64,000 bases of DNA from contig DAOUJY010000047.1 of assembly GCA_034421995.1 (NCBI GenBank), positions 46,439-110,438 of the forward strand. Reading direction: 5' to 3'. The position numbers and the translations under genes are program-made. Numbering within the stretch: the stretch's first letter is position 1; each line of letters begins with the position of its first letter. The DNA is from Bin87 sp034421995. Its GTDB lineage: Bacteria > Chloroflexota > Dehalococcoidia > Lucifugimonadales > UBA3495. This document shows positions 55,404 through 63,920 of this stretch, piece by piece. Below the pieces are notes generated by a model. It did no database searches and was not told where the DNA came from. It was given only the letters and a program-made list of their open reading frames with translations.

Positions 55404-55453
55404 CGTCGTTCCAGCGTCTATTTTTCGTCATTCCGGCGAAAGCCGGAATCCAT
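55404..55453. repeat. One 22-bp unit abutting a family C palindrome
   Basis: CGTCGTTCCAGCG followed by TCTATTTTT (55404-55425) runs directly into the palindrome at 55426-55453, as in the longer arrays at 38483, 43188 and 50128. Confidence 0.7.
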
Positions 55454-55468
55454 ATCTTGCCGGATGGC

Positions 55469-55753
55469 TTACAAGCCCTCAATCAGATTGATGCGGTCTC
55501 CCGGTTCCAACGTCACAACGGCCTTCTTGACATCGGGCCGCTTCTTGAACCGGGGGCCATACCGCTTGCGCTTGCCCCGGTTGACGGTGATGTTGACGCT
55601 GAGCACCTTGACATTGAAGTTCTCTTCAACGGCCTGCTTCACCAGGGTCTTGTTGGCCTTGGGCGCGACCTCGAAAGTGTACTGCCCGTCCTCCTGGAGG
55701 AGGGTGCTTTTTTCAGTGATGGTCGGGCGCAGCAGTACGTCGCTGATGTTCAT
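55469..55753 (-). CDS. rplW: 50S ribosomal protein L23
   Basis: A 94-residue L23: L-L-R-P-T-I-T-E-K-S-T near residues 7-17, Y-T-F-E-V-A-P-K-A-N-K-T-L-V-K near 27-41, and V-N-R-G-K-R-K-R-Y-G-P-R near 57-68. It lies at the tunnel exit. ATG 55753 overlaps the rplD stop (TAATG). Confidence 0.95.
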   Translation of the reverse strand: MNISDVLLRPTITEKSTLLQEDGQYTFEVAPKANKTLVKQAVEENFNVKVLSVNITVNRGKRKRYGPRFKKRPDVKKAVVTLEPGDRINLIEGL

Positions 55754-56418
55754 TATTCCGCCTCCTCGCTGGCCGCCCGGCGGGCGCGGTATCGCGGCGC
55801 CGTGCAGAGCGCGGCGATGCGCTGGATCGCGTCGGCGGTAACCAGCACGGTCTGCCGCTTGAGGACATCGTTGGCGTTCACCAGATCCGACGGCAGCGTC
55901 CAGACCTGTTTCAGGTTGCCGCCGGCCCGGGCCACGTTCTGCTGCGCATCCGCCGTGACCACCAACACCGAGCCGCTAATGTTCAGATTTTCCAGCGCCT
56001 GCTTCATCGACTTGGTGCGTCCGTCCAGCCCGTCCAGCGTATCAACGCAGATGAGCCGGTCGTTGCGGATCTTCTCGGACAGCACGCACTGCAAAGCCTT
56101 GCGACGCATGGCGCGAGGCAAGGCTTTACGATAGTCGCGGGGTTTGGGACCGAAGGCAATGCCGCCGTGTCGCCATTGTGGGGAGCGTATGCTGCCCTGG
56201 CGGGCGCGGCCGGTATGCTTCTGTATCCAGGGCTTGCGCCCGCCGCCCGACACTTCGGCGCGGGTACGGGTCGAATGGGTGCCCTGGCGCTGGTTGAGCT
56301 GGTAGATGACCATGGCCTGATGAACCAGAGTGGGGTTCATCGGCACGTCGAACACGCCATCGTCAATCTCAACCGATCCGACGGCGTTGCCCTGAGTATT
56401 CAATACGGGGAGTTCCAT
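55753..56418 (-). CDS. rplD: 50S ribosomal protein L4
   Basis: A 221-residue L4: M-E-L-P-V-L-N-T-Q-G-N-A-V-G at the start, R-Q-G-T-H-S-T-R-T-R-A-E-V-S-G-G-G-R-K-P-W near 43-63 (the tunnel loop) and Q-K-H-T-G-R-A-R-Q-G-S-I-R-S-P near 65-79. In E. coli L4 represses the S10 operon; that is not tested here. ATG 56418 is used; the frame to 56475 passes through a dispersed repeat. Confidence 0.95.
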   Translation of the reverse strand: MELPVLNTQGNAVGSVEIDDGVFDVPMNPTLVHQAMVIYQLNQRQGTHSTRTRAEVSGGGRKPWIQKHTGRARQGSIRSPQWRHGGIAFGPKPRDYRKALPRAMRRKALQCVLSEKIRNDRLICVDTLDGLDGRTKSMKQALENLNISGSVLVVTADAQQNVARAGGNLKQVWTLPSDLVNANDVLKRQTVLVTADAIQRIAALCTAPRYRARRAASEEAE

Positions 56419-56424
56419 AATCAA

Positions 56425-56459
56425 TCTTTGCGTCTCTGCGTCTCCGCGCCTTTGCGTTG
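56425..56459. repeat. Dispersed TGCGTCT-type repeat, copy 2
   Basis: CTTTGCGTCTCTGCGTCTCC and GCGCCTTTGCGTTGG, nearly identical to 8994-9028. It lies between rplC and rplD. Confidence 0.7.
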
Positions 56460-56499
56460 GATTTCCCGTGGCCAACCCAAGCTTGTCGGCCCCATATGC

Positions 56500-57135
56500 C
56501 TATTGTGCCCTGCCCTTGCTCTTGCCCGTCTTGCGTATGGTAACGGGGCTGTTGGGCGCGCCGGGCACGCCGCCCTTGACCATCAGCAAGTTTCGCTCGG
56601 CGTCCACGCGCACGACTTCCAAGCCCTTGGTGGTCACCCGGCGGTTGCCCATGTGCCCGGACATTTTCAGGCCCTTGAACACCTTGCCGGGCGTGGTGCC
56701 GCCGCCGATGGAGCCGGGAGCCCGCTGCCGGTCCGACTGGCCGTGGGTCCGGGGGCCGCCGCCGAAGCCGTGTCGCTTCATGGTGCCGGCGAAACCGCGC
56801 CCCTTGGACTTGCCGACCACGTCCACGATTTCGCCCGGTTCAAAGATGTCCACCGACACCGTTTGACCAACTTCGTACTCGTCCACGTCGTCGGCGCGGA
56901 CTTCCTGCAGCCGCCGTCCAATCTGGCTGCCCCGCAGGTGGCCCGCCTCGGGTTTGTTGGGCTTGCGCACTCGGCCAAATCCCAGTTGCACCGACTCGTA
57001 ACCGTCTCGTTCCACGGTGCGGATCTGGGTAACGGCGCAGGGGCCGGCCTCAATTACGGTTACGGGCACGACCTGTCCGGCGTCGTTGAACACCTGGGTC
57101 ATGCCGATTTTCTTGCCGAGAAACGCTTTGAGCAT
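56500..57135 (-). CDS. rplC: 50S ribosomal protein L3
   Basis: A 211-residue L3: L-G-K-K-I-G-M-T-Q-V-F near residues 6-16, G-K-S-K-G-R-G-F-A-G-T-M-K-R-H-G-F near 110-126, T-H-G-Q-S-D-R-Q-R-A-P-G-S-I-G near 134-148 and K-M-S-G-H-M-G near 162. It starts 50S assembly and reaches the peptidyl-transferase centre. Confidence 0.97.
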   Translation of the reverse strand: MLKAFLGKKIGMTQVFNDAGQVVPVTVIEAGPCAVTQIRTVERDGYESVQLGFGRVRKPNKPEAGHLRGSQIGRRLQEVRADDVDEYEVGQTVSVDIFEPGEIVDVVGKSKGRGFAGTMKRHGFGGGPRTHGQSDRQRAPGSIGGGTTPGKVFKGLKMSGHMGNRRVTTKGLEVVRVDAERNLLMVKGGVPGAPNSPVTIRKTGKSKGRAQ

Positions 57136-57157
57136 TTTGTTTGCCTGTCTTTACATC

Positions 57158-57185
57158 CGTCATTCCGGCGAAAGCCGGAATCCAG
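57158..57185. repeat. Family C palindrome
   Basis: CGTCATTCCGGC, GAAA, GCCGGAATCCAG between rpsJ and rplC. Confidence 0.88.
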
Positions 57186-57276
57186 TTCGCCAGATAAAAC
57201 GGCGGCGGTGGCTTTGGGGCCTGCCGCCAACCGGAACTGCAATTTTACGACGGGGCTACTATTGTTTCAAGCCCAA

Positions 57277-57588
57277 TCAGAGCTTGATGGAAATGTCAAC
57301 TCCTGCCGGCATATTGAGGCGGGTCAGCGCGTCAATGGTCTTGCTGGTGGGTTCCATGATGTCCAGCAGCCGCTTGTGGGTGCGGATTTCAAAGTGCTCG
57401 CGGGAGTCCTTGTCCACGTGGGGGCCGCGAATGACGCAGAAACGCCGGATCTGCGTGGGCAGAGGCACCGGGCCGGCCACGCGCGCCCCGGTCAGTTCGG
57501 CGGTTTCCACAATCTGAGCGCTGGATTGGTCCAGCATCTTGTGGTCAAACGCCTTCAGGATAATCCGCATCTGTTGCCTTGCGACCAT
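57277..57588 (-). CDS. rpsJ: 30S ribosomal protein S10
   Basis: A 103-residue S10: M-R-I-I-L-K-A-F-D-H-K-M-L-D near residues 7-20, A-R-V-A-G-P-V-P-L-P-T near 35-45 and H-F-E-I-R-T-H-K-R-L-L-D-I near 64-76. It also acts in transcription antitermination with NusB in other bacteria. It follows fusA directly; tuf, usually found between them, is missing. Confidence 0.96.
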   Translation of the reverse strand: MVARQQMRIILKAFDHKMLDQSSAQIVETAELTGARVAGPVPLPTQIRRFCVIRGPHVDKDSREHFEIRTHKRLLDIMEPTSKTIDALTRLNMPAGVDISIKL

Positions 57589-57641
57589 AATCCAATCCGA
57601 TCAAGCTCCCGTTTCTTGCGGCGGTGGGTTACCCCCCGCTA

Positions 57642-59723
57642 CTACCTGATGTTTGCGATGCTCCGGGCGATACTGTCGGGCACCGGCTCATAGTGCCGGA
57701 ACTCCATGGTGTAGGAGGCCCGTCCCCGGGTCAGAGAACGCAACGCCGTCGTGTAGGCGAAAGTTTCTCCAAGGGGGATCATCACGCTGACGGTCTGGAG
57801 GTCTTCCAGACCCTCGATGCTGCGCACCTGGGCGCGACGTCCGCCCAGATCGCTGAGCACCTCGCTGAGAAATTCACCCGGCGTAACGATCTCCATGGCA
57901 AACATGGGTTCCTGCAACACCGGAGCGGCCCGGCGCGTTCCGTCCCGGATCGCCATCATGGCGGCGGATCGAAACGCCATTTCGGAGGAGTCCACCGTAT
58001 GGTAGCTTCCGTCCACCAATGTAACTTTTAAGTCCACCAGAGGATACCCGGCCAGCGGGCCATTGTCCAGACCCGTCCGCACGCCGGCCTCCACTGCCGG
58101 TATGTACTGGCGCGGTATGACGCCGCCGGCGATACCGTCAACGAACTCGACGCCGGCGCCCCGTTCCTGGGGTTCAATCTCCAGCCATACGTGTCCGTAC
58201 TGGCCGTGGCCGCCGGTCTGGCGGACGAACCGGCCTTCGATGCGCACCGGCTTGGTGATGGCCTCCCGGTAGGCGACGCGGGGCTGGCCCACCCGGGCCT
58301 CCACGTCGAACTCCCGCCGCATCCGGTCCACTAGGACCTCCAGGTGCAGTTCGCCCATGCCGGAGATGATCGTCTGCCCCGTTTCGTCGTTATATCGCAC
58401 GACGAAAGTGGGATCTTCCTCGGAGAGCTTGCGCATGGCCTCGCCCAGCTTGTCCTGGTCGGCGCGGGTGGCCGGCTCGATGGCCACGGACACCACCGGC
58501 TCCGGGAAGTGCGGCGGCTCCAGGATGAGCGGCTTGTGGTCGCTGCAAATGGTGTCGCCGGTGAAGGTGTCCTTCAAACCCACGGCGGCGCAGATGTTGC
58601 CGGCAATGATGTCGGGCAGCTCCTCCCGGTGATTGGCGTGCATCCGCAGCAGCCGGCCCATGCGTTCCCGGTTGCCCCGGGTCACGTTGCGCACGGCTGC
58701 CCCCGATTCCACCTTGCCCGAGTAAATGCGCAGGAATACCAGCCGGCCCACGTAGGGATCCACTACCACCTTGAAGGCCAGCGCCGACAGCGGCTCGCTT
58801 TCCAGCGGCTCGCGAATTTCAACGTCGTCGGTGCCCGGCACGGTGCCTTCCACCGCGGGAACGTCCAGCGGCGACGGCAGGTAGCAGATGATGGCGTCCA
58901 GCAGAGGGTCGATCCCTTTGCCGCGCATGGCGCTGCCGCACAGCACCGGCACCAACTGCTGGTTGATGGTGGCGTTGCGCAGCGCCGAGCGCAGGTCGTC
59001 GGCGCAAATGTCCTCGCCCTCCAGGTACTTGATCAGCAGGTCCTCGTCGGTTTCGACGATCTTCTCGATCATCTCCTGCCGGTAGTCCTGGTAGGCTTTT
59101 TCGTACTCCGCCGGCACCGGAATCAGCTCCGGCGGATCTGCCACGTCGTCCCGCCCGTCAGAATACATAACGGCCTGGCCTTCCAACAGATCGACCACGC
59201 CGCGAAATTCGTCTTCTTCCCCAATCGGCACCTGTACCGGCACCGGGTTTCCTTTCAGCCGTCGTCGTATGGATTCTATGGTCCGCTCGTAGGACGCTCC
59301 CACCCGGTCCATCTTGTTGACGAAGCAGATGCGTGGCACGTTGTACGTGTCAGCCTGCCGCCACACCGTTTCCGACTGCGGCTGCACCCCGGCCACGGCG
59401 TCCAGCACGACGATGCCGCCGTCCAGCACCCGCAGGCTGCGTTCCACTTCGGCGGTGAAGTCCACGTGACCCGGCGTGTCGATGATGTTGACCTGGTAGT
59501 CGCGCCAGTAGGCGGTGGTGGCGGCGGCGGTGATGGTGATGCCGCGCTCCTTCTCCTGGGGCATCCAGTCCATGGCCGTGGTGCCTTCGTCCACGCCGCC
59601 GACCTTGCGGATGCGCCCGGTGAGGTAGAGGACCCGTTCGGTCACCGTGGTCTTGCCGGCGTCGATGTGGGCAATGAAACCGATGTTGCGGATCTGCTGG
59701 GCGGGAGTTTGAACGGCGGTCAT
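57642..59723 (-). CDS. fusA: Translation elongation factor G
   Basis: A 693-residue translocase GTPase. G1 A-H-I-D-A-G-K-T-T near residues 18-26, switch region R-G-I-T-I-T-A-A near 60, G3 D-T-P-G-H-V-D near 82, G4 N-K-M-D near 136, then domains II-V with G-Y-P-L-V-D-L-K-V near 580 and M-E-P-like L-Q-E-P-M-F-A-M-E near 612. EF-G moves tRNA and mRNA through the ribosome and splits post-termination ribosomes. It lies between rpsG and rpsJ. Confidence 0.97.
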   Translation of the reverse strand: MTAVQTPAQQIRNIGFIAHIDAGKTTVTERVLYLTGRIRKVGGVDEGTTAMDWMPQEKERGITITAAATTAYWRDYQVNIIDTPGHVDFTAEVERSLRVLDGGIVVLDAVAGVQPQSETVWRQADTYNVPRICFVNKMDRVGASYERTIESIRRRLKGNPVPVQVPIGEEDEFRGVVDLLEGQAVMYSDGRDDVADPPELIPVPAEYEKAYQDYRQEMIEKIVETDEDLLIKYLEGEDICADDLRSALRNATINQQLVPVLCGSAMRGKGIDPLLDAIICYLPSPLDVPAVEGTVPGTDDVEIREPLESEPLSALAFKVVVDPYVGRLVFLRIYSGKVESGAAVRNVTRGNRERMGRLLRMHANHREELPDIIAGNICAAVGLKDTFTGDTICSDHKPLILEPPHFPEPVVSVAIEPATRADQDKLGEAMRKLSEEDPTFVVRYNDETGQTIISGMGELHLEVLVDRMRREFDVEARVGQPRVAYREAITKPVRIEGRFVRQTGGHGQYGHVWLEIEPQERGAGVEFVDGIAGGVIPRQYIPAVEAGVRTGLDNGPLAGYPLVDLKVTLVDGSYHTVDSSEMAFRSAAMMAIRDGTRRAAPVLQEPMFAMEIVTPGEFLSEVLSDLGGRRAQVRSIEGLEDLQTVSVMIPLGETFAYTTALRSLTRGRASYTMEFRHYEPVPDSIARSIANIR

Positions 59724-59766
59724 ACCTGTACCTGGGGCGTATTTTGCGGGGGTAGGTGAGACATAG

Positions 59767-59794
59767 GTAGGGGCGAATAATCATTCGCCCCTAC
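59767..59794. repeat. 28-bp intergenic palindrome, family A
   Basis: Arms GTAGGGGCGAAT and ATTCGCCCCTAC between rpsG and fusA, the only family A copy inside the ribosomal superoperon. Confidence 0.9.
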
Positions 59795-59808
59795 GACGGT
59801 TGACGGGT

Positions 59809-60279
59809 TTAGCGGCGGTAATGTACGAAGGCGCGGTTGGCCTCCGCCATGCGGTGCAGTTCGTCCTTGCGGCGCACCGCGGAGCCTTCGCCCCGGGCCG
59901 CGTCCATGAACTCGTTGGCCAGGCCGCGCGCCATCCGCATACCGTTGCGGGCCCGCGCGCCCCGGATTATCCAGCGCATGGCCAGCGCTTCGCTGCGTGT
60001 CGTGCGCAGTTCCACGGGCACCTGGTAGGTTGCGCCGCCCACGCGACGGGGCCGCACTTCCACCAGCGGCGTGGCGTTGCGCAGCGCCGTGGAGAAAACG
60101 CCCAGGGGCTCCTGGTTGGAGTCCTGGCGCACCAGTTCCAGCGCGTCGTACACGACCCGTTGCGCGGTGGACTTCTTGCCCTTGATCATGACCCGGTTGA
60201 TGAACTTGGCCAGTTCCAGGTTGTTGTAGCGCGGGTCGGGCTTGATTACCCGAGGTTCGGCGCGGCGTCGGCGAGACAT
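59809..60279 (-). CDS. rpsG: 30S ribosomal protein S7
   Basis: A 156-residue S7: R-R-R-R-A-E-P-R at the start, F-I-N-R-V-M-I-K-G-K-K-S-T-A near residues 26-39, R-P-R-R-V-G-G-A-T-Y-Q-V-P near 76-88 and A-F-V-H-Y-R-R at the end. S7 nucleates the 30S head. It follows rpsL by 99 bases. Confidence 0.97.
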   Translation of the reverse strand: MSRRRRAEPRVIKPDPRYNNLELAKFINRVMIKGKKSTAQRVVYDALELVRQDSNQEPLGVFSTALRNATPLVEVRPRRVGGATYQVPVELRTTRSEALAMRWIIRGARARNGMRMARGLANEFMDAARGEGSAVRRKDELHRMAEANRAFVHYRR

Positions 60280-60325
60280 AGCGTTGCTACCTTTGATCCG
60301 GGGATCGGGGCTGGTGAGAGTCAGC

Positions 60326-60346
60326 CACCCCCCGGCTTGGGGGGTG
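60326..60346. other. GC-rich hairpin between rpsL and rpsG
   Basis: CACCCCCC at 60326-60333 pairs with GGGGGGTG at 60339-60346. There is no T-run on the minus strand, so a pause or processing site is more likely than a terminator. Confidence 0.45.
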
Positions 60347-60378
60347 ACGGTAATCTTATTTCTCCGGGTGGGCCGGGG

Positions 60379-60789
<411 letters not shown>

Positions 60790-60839
60790 ACTTAATCCTT
60801 TTTTCAAATGCCGGCTAAATTCCGACAATACGGTGCAAC

Positions 60840-60869
60840 ATGTTACTGCCATCCCCCCAAAACTGTCAA
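60840..60869 (-). promoter_or_regulatory. Putative promoter of the rpsL superoperon
   Basis: On the minus strand TTGACA (60869-60864) and TAACAT (60845-60840) are spaced by 18 bases, about 50 bases before the rpsL start. No other good sigma70-type pair was seen upstream. Confidence 0.6.
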
Positions 60870-60899
60870 CCGCAACATCCGCCTCACGCGTACCCAGTT

Positions 60900-61013
60900 T
60901 GTCATTGCGAGCGCAGCGTGGCAATCTCGTCGGCGTAGGAAGGGTTCTCCGCGAGCAGCCGTAAATACTTCAACGAGATTGCTACAAATGCCTGACGGCA
61001 TTTTCGCAATGAC
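60900..61013. repeat. MITE-like inverted element, family D
   Basis: TGTCATTGCGAGCGCAGCG and GGCAATCTCGT on the left face ACGAGATTGC and TTCGCAATGACA on the right, with about 30 unique bases between. It abuts the upstream side of the rpsL promoter. Confidence 0.82.
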
Positions 61014-61758
61014 AGATGAAGGAAAGTGGGTACGCGTGAGCAACATCCGCTCACGGTAGCGTTCCATTTTAGGTGGTTCGGTTTAGGTGGTTCGGTTGAT
61101 AATTGGTCGGTCGGGGGGTTGGTTTGCTGCGGGTTCGGGGGTTCAGGTTGTCGGCACTACGGCCAGAGAGCGTGTTTGCGAATTGATGCCCTAAGTTGGC
61201 GCGTGCGGGCCGCCCCACGCCCGGCCCCGCCCTGGATTCCGGCGAAAGCCGGAATGACGGGAAGGAAGTCCGGGTTGCGTCCTGCCGGAGCAGGGCGCAT
61301 GGGCGACCCTCGCGCAGGGGTGGTGGCGCCTGCCGTACTAGCTTGTGCTGATCGGTATTGCGGTTACCGGCTGATGGGGCGCTAGCCAGCGGCGCAGAAA
61401 AGTCCGACGCGCTGCCCGGTAGAGTGACAGCGGTTGACCGTGATACCTGAACCCTGTGAACCCGATGCTATTCAGATGTGGTGTTTGGCAGATGGGCCGT
61501 GGCCTTGGGCTGACTGCCTTACGCGCGTGGGGTATAGTATAGCGAACGGATGTGCTGTTAGGCAAGGGGCGGGGTGTCATCATGCGTACCCACTTTGTCA
61601 TCGCGAGGAGCGCAGCGACGTGGCAATCTCGTTGCGGAAGCAACGACGCCCCCGGTAACGAGGAGGATATGCGCGAAGGGTGTGACTTGCGGGCGGCGAT
61701 TTTGCCGGGTGGGGTCTGCTACAATTTCGCCGGCCAGCATTTCCGCCGGAGACTTGCC
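61014..61758. other. Gene-free interval with repeats
   Basis: No convincing gene is seen in these 745 bases. They hold a family C palindrome at 61231-61259 (CTGGATTCCGGC, GAAA, GCCGGAATGACG), a family D arm at 61596-61637 (TGTCATCGCGAGGAGCGCAG, then GGCAATCTCGTT) and two direct AGGTGGTTCGGTT repeats near 61070-61098. Short open frames on both strands have no protein-like pattern. The interval separates the divergent ribosomal operon and the methyltransferase gene. Confidence 0.65.
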
Positions 61759-63414
61759 ATGACCGCCGACCAGTCGATCACTAATCCCAACCGCCTGTAT
61801 TTCGGCGACAACCTGGACATTCTGCGAGAGCACGTGGCCGACGAGTCGGTTGACCTGATTTACCTGGACCCGCCGTTCAACTCCAACGTCAACTACAACG
61901 CCTTCTTCCAGGAGCAGAGCGGCGAACTTTCCGACGCCCAGATCACCGCCTTTGAAGACACCTGGCATTGGGGGCTGGAATCCGAAGCCGCCTACCGCGC
62001 TACGGTGACGGACGGGCCGCGAAAACTGTCCGACCTGTTGCAGGCGATGCACGCCTTTCTGGGACAGAGCGACATGATGGCCTACTTGGCAATGATGGCA
62101 CCGCGCATCGCGGAACTGCACCGCGTCCTCAAACCCACCGGCAGCATCTACCTGCACTGCGACCCTACCGCCAGTCACTACCTGAAGCTGCTGATGGACG
62201 CTGTGTTTGGACCAAAGAATTTTCGCAACGAGGTCGTATGGCTCCGGACTATGGCGAAGGGTCTGATGAGCAGGCGACTCCCAAACAACCACGATGTCAT
62301 CTTGTCGTATGGAAAAACGAATAGATACACTTGGAATGTTGATGCCACCTTCCAGCCCTACGATGAGCTTGCCTTGGATGCCAAAACCGCCTCCAAATAC
62401 AACCATCGGGACGATGATGGCCGACTTTATCGCCTTGACAATCTCACCAACCCGAACCGTAATCGTCCAAACCTAACATATGAGTTCTTGGGCATTACGA
62501 GAGTGTGGAGATGGACGCAAGAGCGGATGCAGGCTGCTTATGACCAAGGACTGGTTGTGCAATCTCGTCCTGGAGCGGTTCCAGCATTGAAGCGCTATCT
62601 TGACGAGCAGCGTGGCCGTCCATTCGGAGATGTTTGGACTGACATTCCGCCGATCAACTCTCAAGCCAAAGAGCGCCTCGGCTACCCCACCCAGAAGCCC
62701 GAAGCTCTGCTGGAGCGCATCATCAACGCCAGCAGCAACGAGGGCGACGTGGTGCTGGACCCCTTCTGCGGGTGCGGCACGGCGACCGTTGCCGCCGAAC
62801 GTCTCAACCGCCGCTGGGTTGGCATTGACGTCACCCACTTGGCGATGTCCCTGATGCGCCATCGCCTGCATGACACCTTTGCCGACGAGTTGCGTCCCTA
62901 TGAAGTGGTCGGCGTGCCGCAGGACCCGGCCAGCGCGGCGGCCCTGGCGCGGCATGACCGCTATCAATTTGAGTGGTGGGGCGTCAGCCTGGTGGACGCG
63001 CGCCCGGCCAAAGACAAGAAGAAAGGCGCAGACGCCGGCATCGACGGCGTCATCAACTTCTTTGACGACAACAGCGGCCGGGCCAAGCGCATCGTCGTGC
63101 AGGTGAAAAGCGGCAACGTGAACCGGGGTATGATTGCGACGCTGAAAGGCGACATGGAGCGGGAAAAGGCGGAAATCGGGCTGTTCGTCACGCTAAACGA
63201 ACCGACCCGCCCGATGTTGCAGGAAGCAGCGTCCGCCGGCTTCTACACGCCGGACCACTACCCCGACCACCAGTATCCGCGCCTGCAAATCCTCACGGTG
63301 GCGGACCTGCTGAACGGCGCGGAGGCGCAGTACCCGCGTGTGGCGCCGGCAGCGACGTTCCGGCGGGCGCCGCGGCGACGGCGGGGGCAGGGGCGGCAGG
63401 CGGGGTTGGTATAA
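61759..63414 (+). CDS. DNA methyltransferase fused to a nuclease-like domain
   Basis: A 551-residue protein. Residues 1-380 form an amino-methyltransferase of the beta class (motif IV before motif I): L-D-P-P-F at 36-40, and D-P-F-C-G-C-G-T at 334-341 for SAM binding; the region between contains the target-recognition part. Residues about 410-530 form a PD-(D/E)XK or Mrr-like domain: A-G-I-D-G with Asp429, then Q-V-K-S-G with Lys450, and L-F-V-T-L-N-E. Methylation and cleavage in one chain recall type IIG or related restriction systems. ATG 61759 has a GGAG 7 bases upstream; the open frame to 61552 runs through a repeat. The basic tail (R-R-A-P-R-R-R-R-G) is low complexity. Confidence 0.85.
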   Translation: MTADQSITNPNRLYFGDNLDILREHVADESVDLIYLDPPFNSNVNYNAFFQEQSGELSDAQITAFEDTWHWGLESEAAYRATVTDGPRKLSDLLQAMHAFLGQSDMMAYLAMMAPRIAELHRVLKPTGSIYLHCDPTASHYLKLLMDAVFGPKNFRNEVVWLRTMAKGLMSRRLPNNHDVILSYGKTNRYTWNVDATFQPYDELALDAKTASKYNHRDDDGRLYRLDNLTNPNRNRPNLTYEFLGITRVWRWTQERMQAAYDQGLVVQSRPGAVPALKRYLDEQRGRPFGDVWTDIPPINSQAKERLGYPTQKPEALLERIINASSNEGDVVLDPFCGCGTATVAAERLNRRWVGIDVTHLAMSLMRHRLHDTFADELRPYEVVGVPQDPASAAALARHDRYQFEWWGVSLVDARPAKDKKKGADAGIDGVINFFDDNSGRAKRIVVQVKSGNVNRGMIATLKGDMEREKAEIGLFVTLNEPTRPMLQEAASAGFYTPDHYPDHQYPRLQILTVADLLNGAEAQYPRVAPAATFRRAPRRRRGQGRQAGLV

Positions 63415-63482
63415 TTGGATTGTTGATTGGGGGTTAGGTCGGTTGGGAGAGTGCCCGCTTTGGAAGCTAGGAGGCTGGGGAA

Positions 63483-63920
63483 ATGATGCGAGATTTTGAA
63501 GAGATGGCTAGTGGTCTTTACGTTCCGTCTCTACGCACCGATGTACAAGCTCGAATGGAGAAAGTGGTCCGTAGCCCAATGATGGAGTACCTGATCGTCG
63601 CCACACTCAACGAATGGGTTTGGGGCGAGGGCAATTGGGAAACGACATGGTACCTACCGGTTTACTCTCAATTGGCAATGATCCAAGAGGTGACCATTGC
63701 CGGCATAGACTTGATCAGGGAATGCAACGACTTGCCAGAGAGCAAAGGCTGGGCATTGACCAGCATGATGGTACGAGGCATTAGCCTTGCTCGAATCTCT
63801 TGTCTCGCCTTGGCCACAGGCTCCTTTTCCGACACTTTTTCAAGTTTTCGGATGCTCTTGGACAGGCTGATCACGCTAAAATACTTAGAAACCTTTGGTG
63901 CTAGTTTGAGACGATTTTGA
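63483..63920 (+). CDS. DUF5677-like helical protein, probably truncated
   Basis: A 145-residue helical protein resembling the N-terminal part of DUF5677-type proteins: A-L-T-S-M-M-V-R-G-I-S-L-A-R-I-S-C-L-A-L near 91-110, then F-R-M-L-L-D-R-L-I-T-L-K-Y-L near 122-135. Relatives, as remembered, are longer; here the frame stops shortly after K-Y-L, right where insertion-sequence-like DNA seems to begin, so the C-terminal half is probably lost. AGGAGG lies 9 bases before the ATG. Base composition is more AT-rich than the methyltransferase before it. Family assignment is by pattern only. Confidence 0.5.
   Translation: MMRDFEEMASGLYVPSLRTDVQARMEKVVRSPMMEYLIVATLNEWVWGEGNWETTWYLPVYSQLAMIQEVTIAGIDLIRECNDLPESKGWALTSMMVRGISLARISCLALATGSFSDTFSSFRMLLDRLITLKYLETFGASLRRF

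Noticed and set aside
58344..59759. 471-residue plus-strand open frame opposite fusA
   Set aside because: Antisense shadow of EF-G.
61552..61758. N-terminal extension of the methyltransferase
   Set aside because: It reads through a family D repeat and has no homologous pattern; ATG 61759 has a ribosome site.
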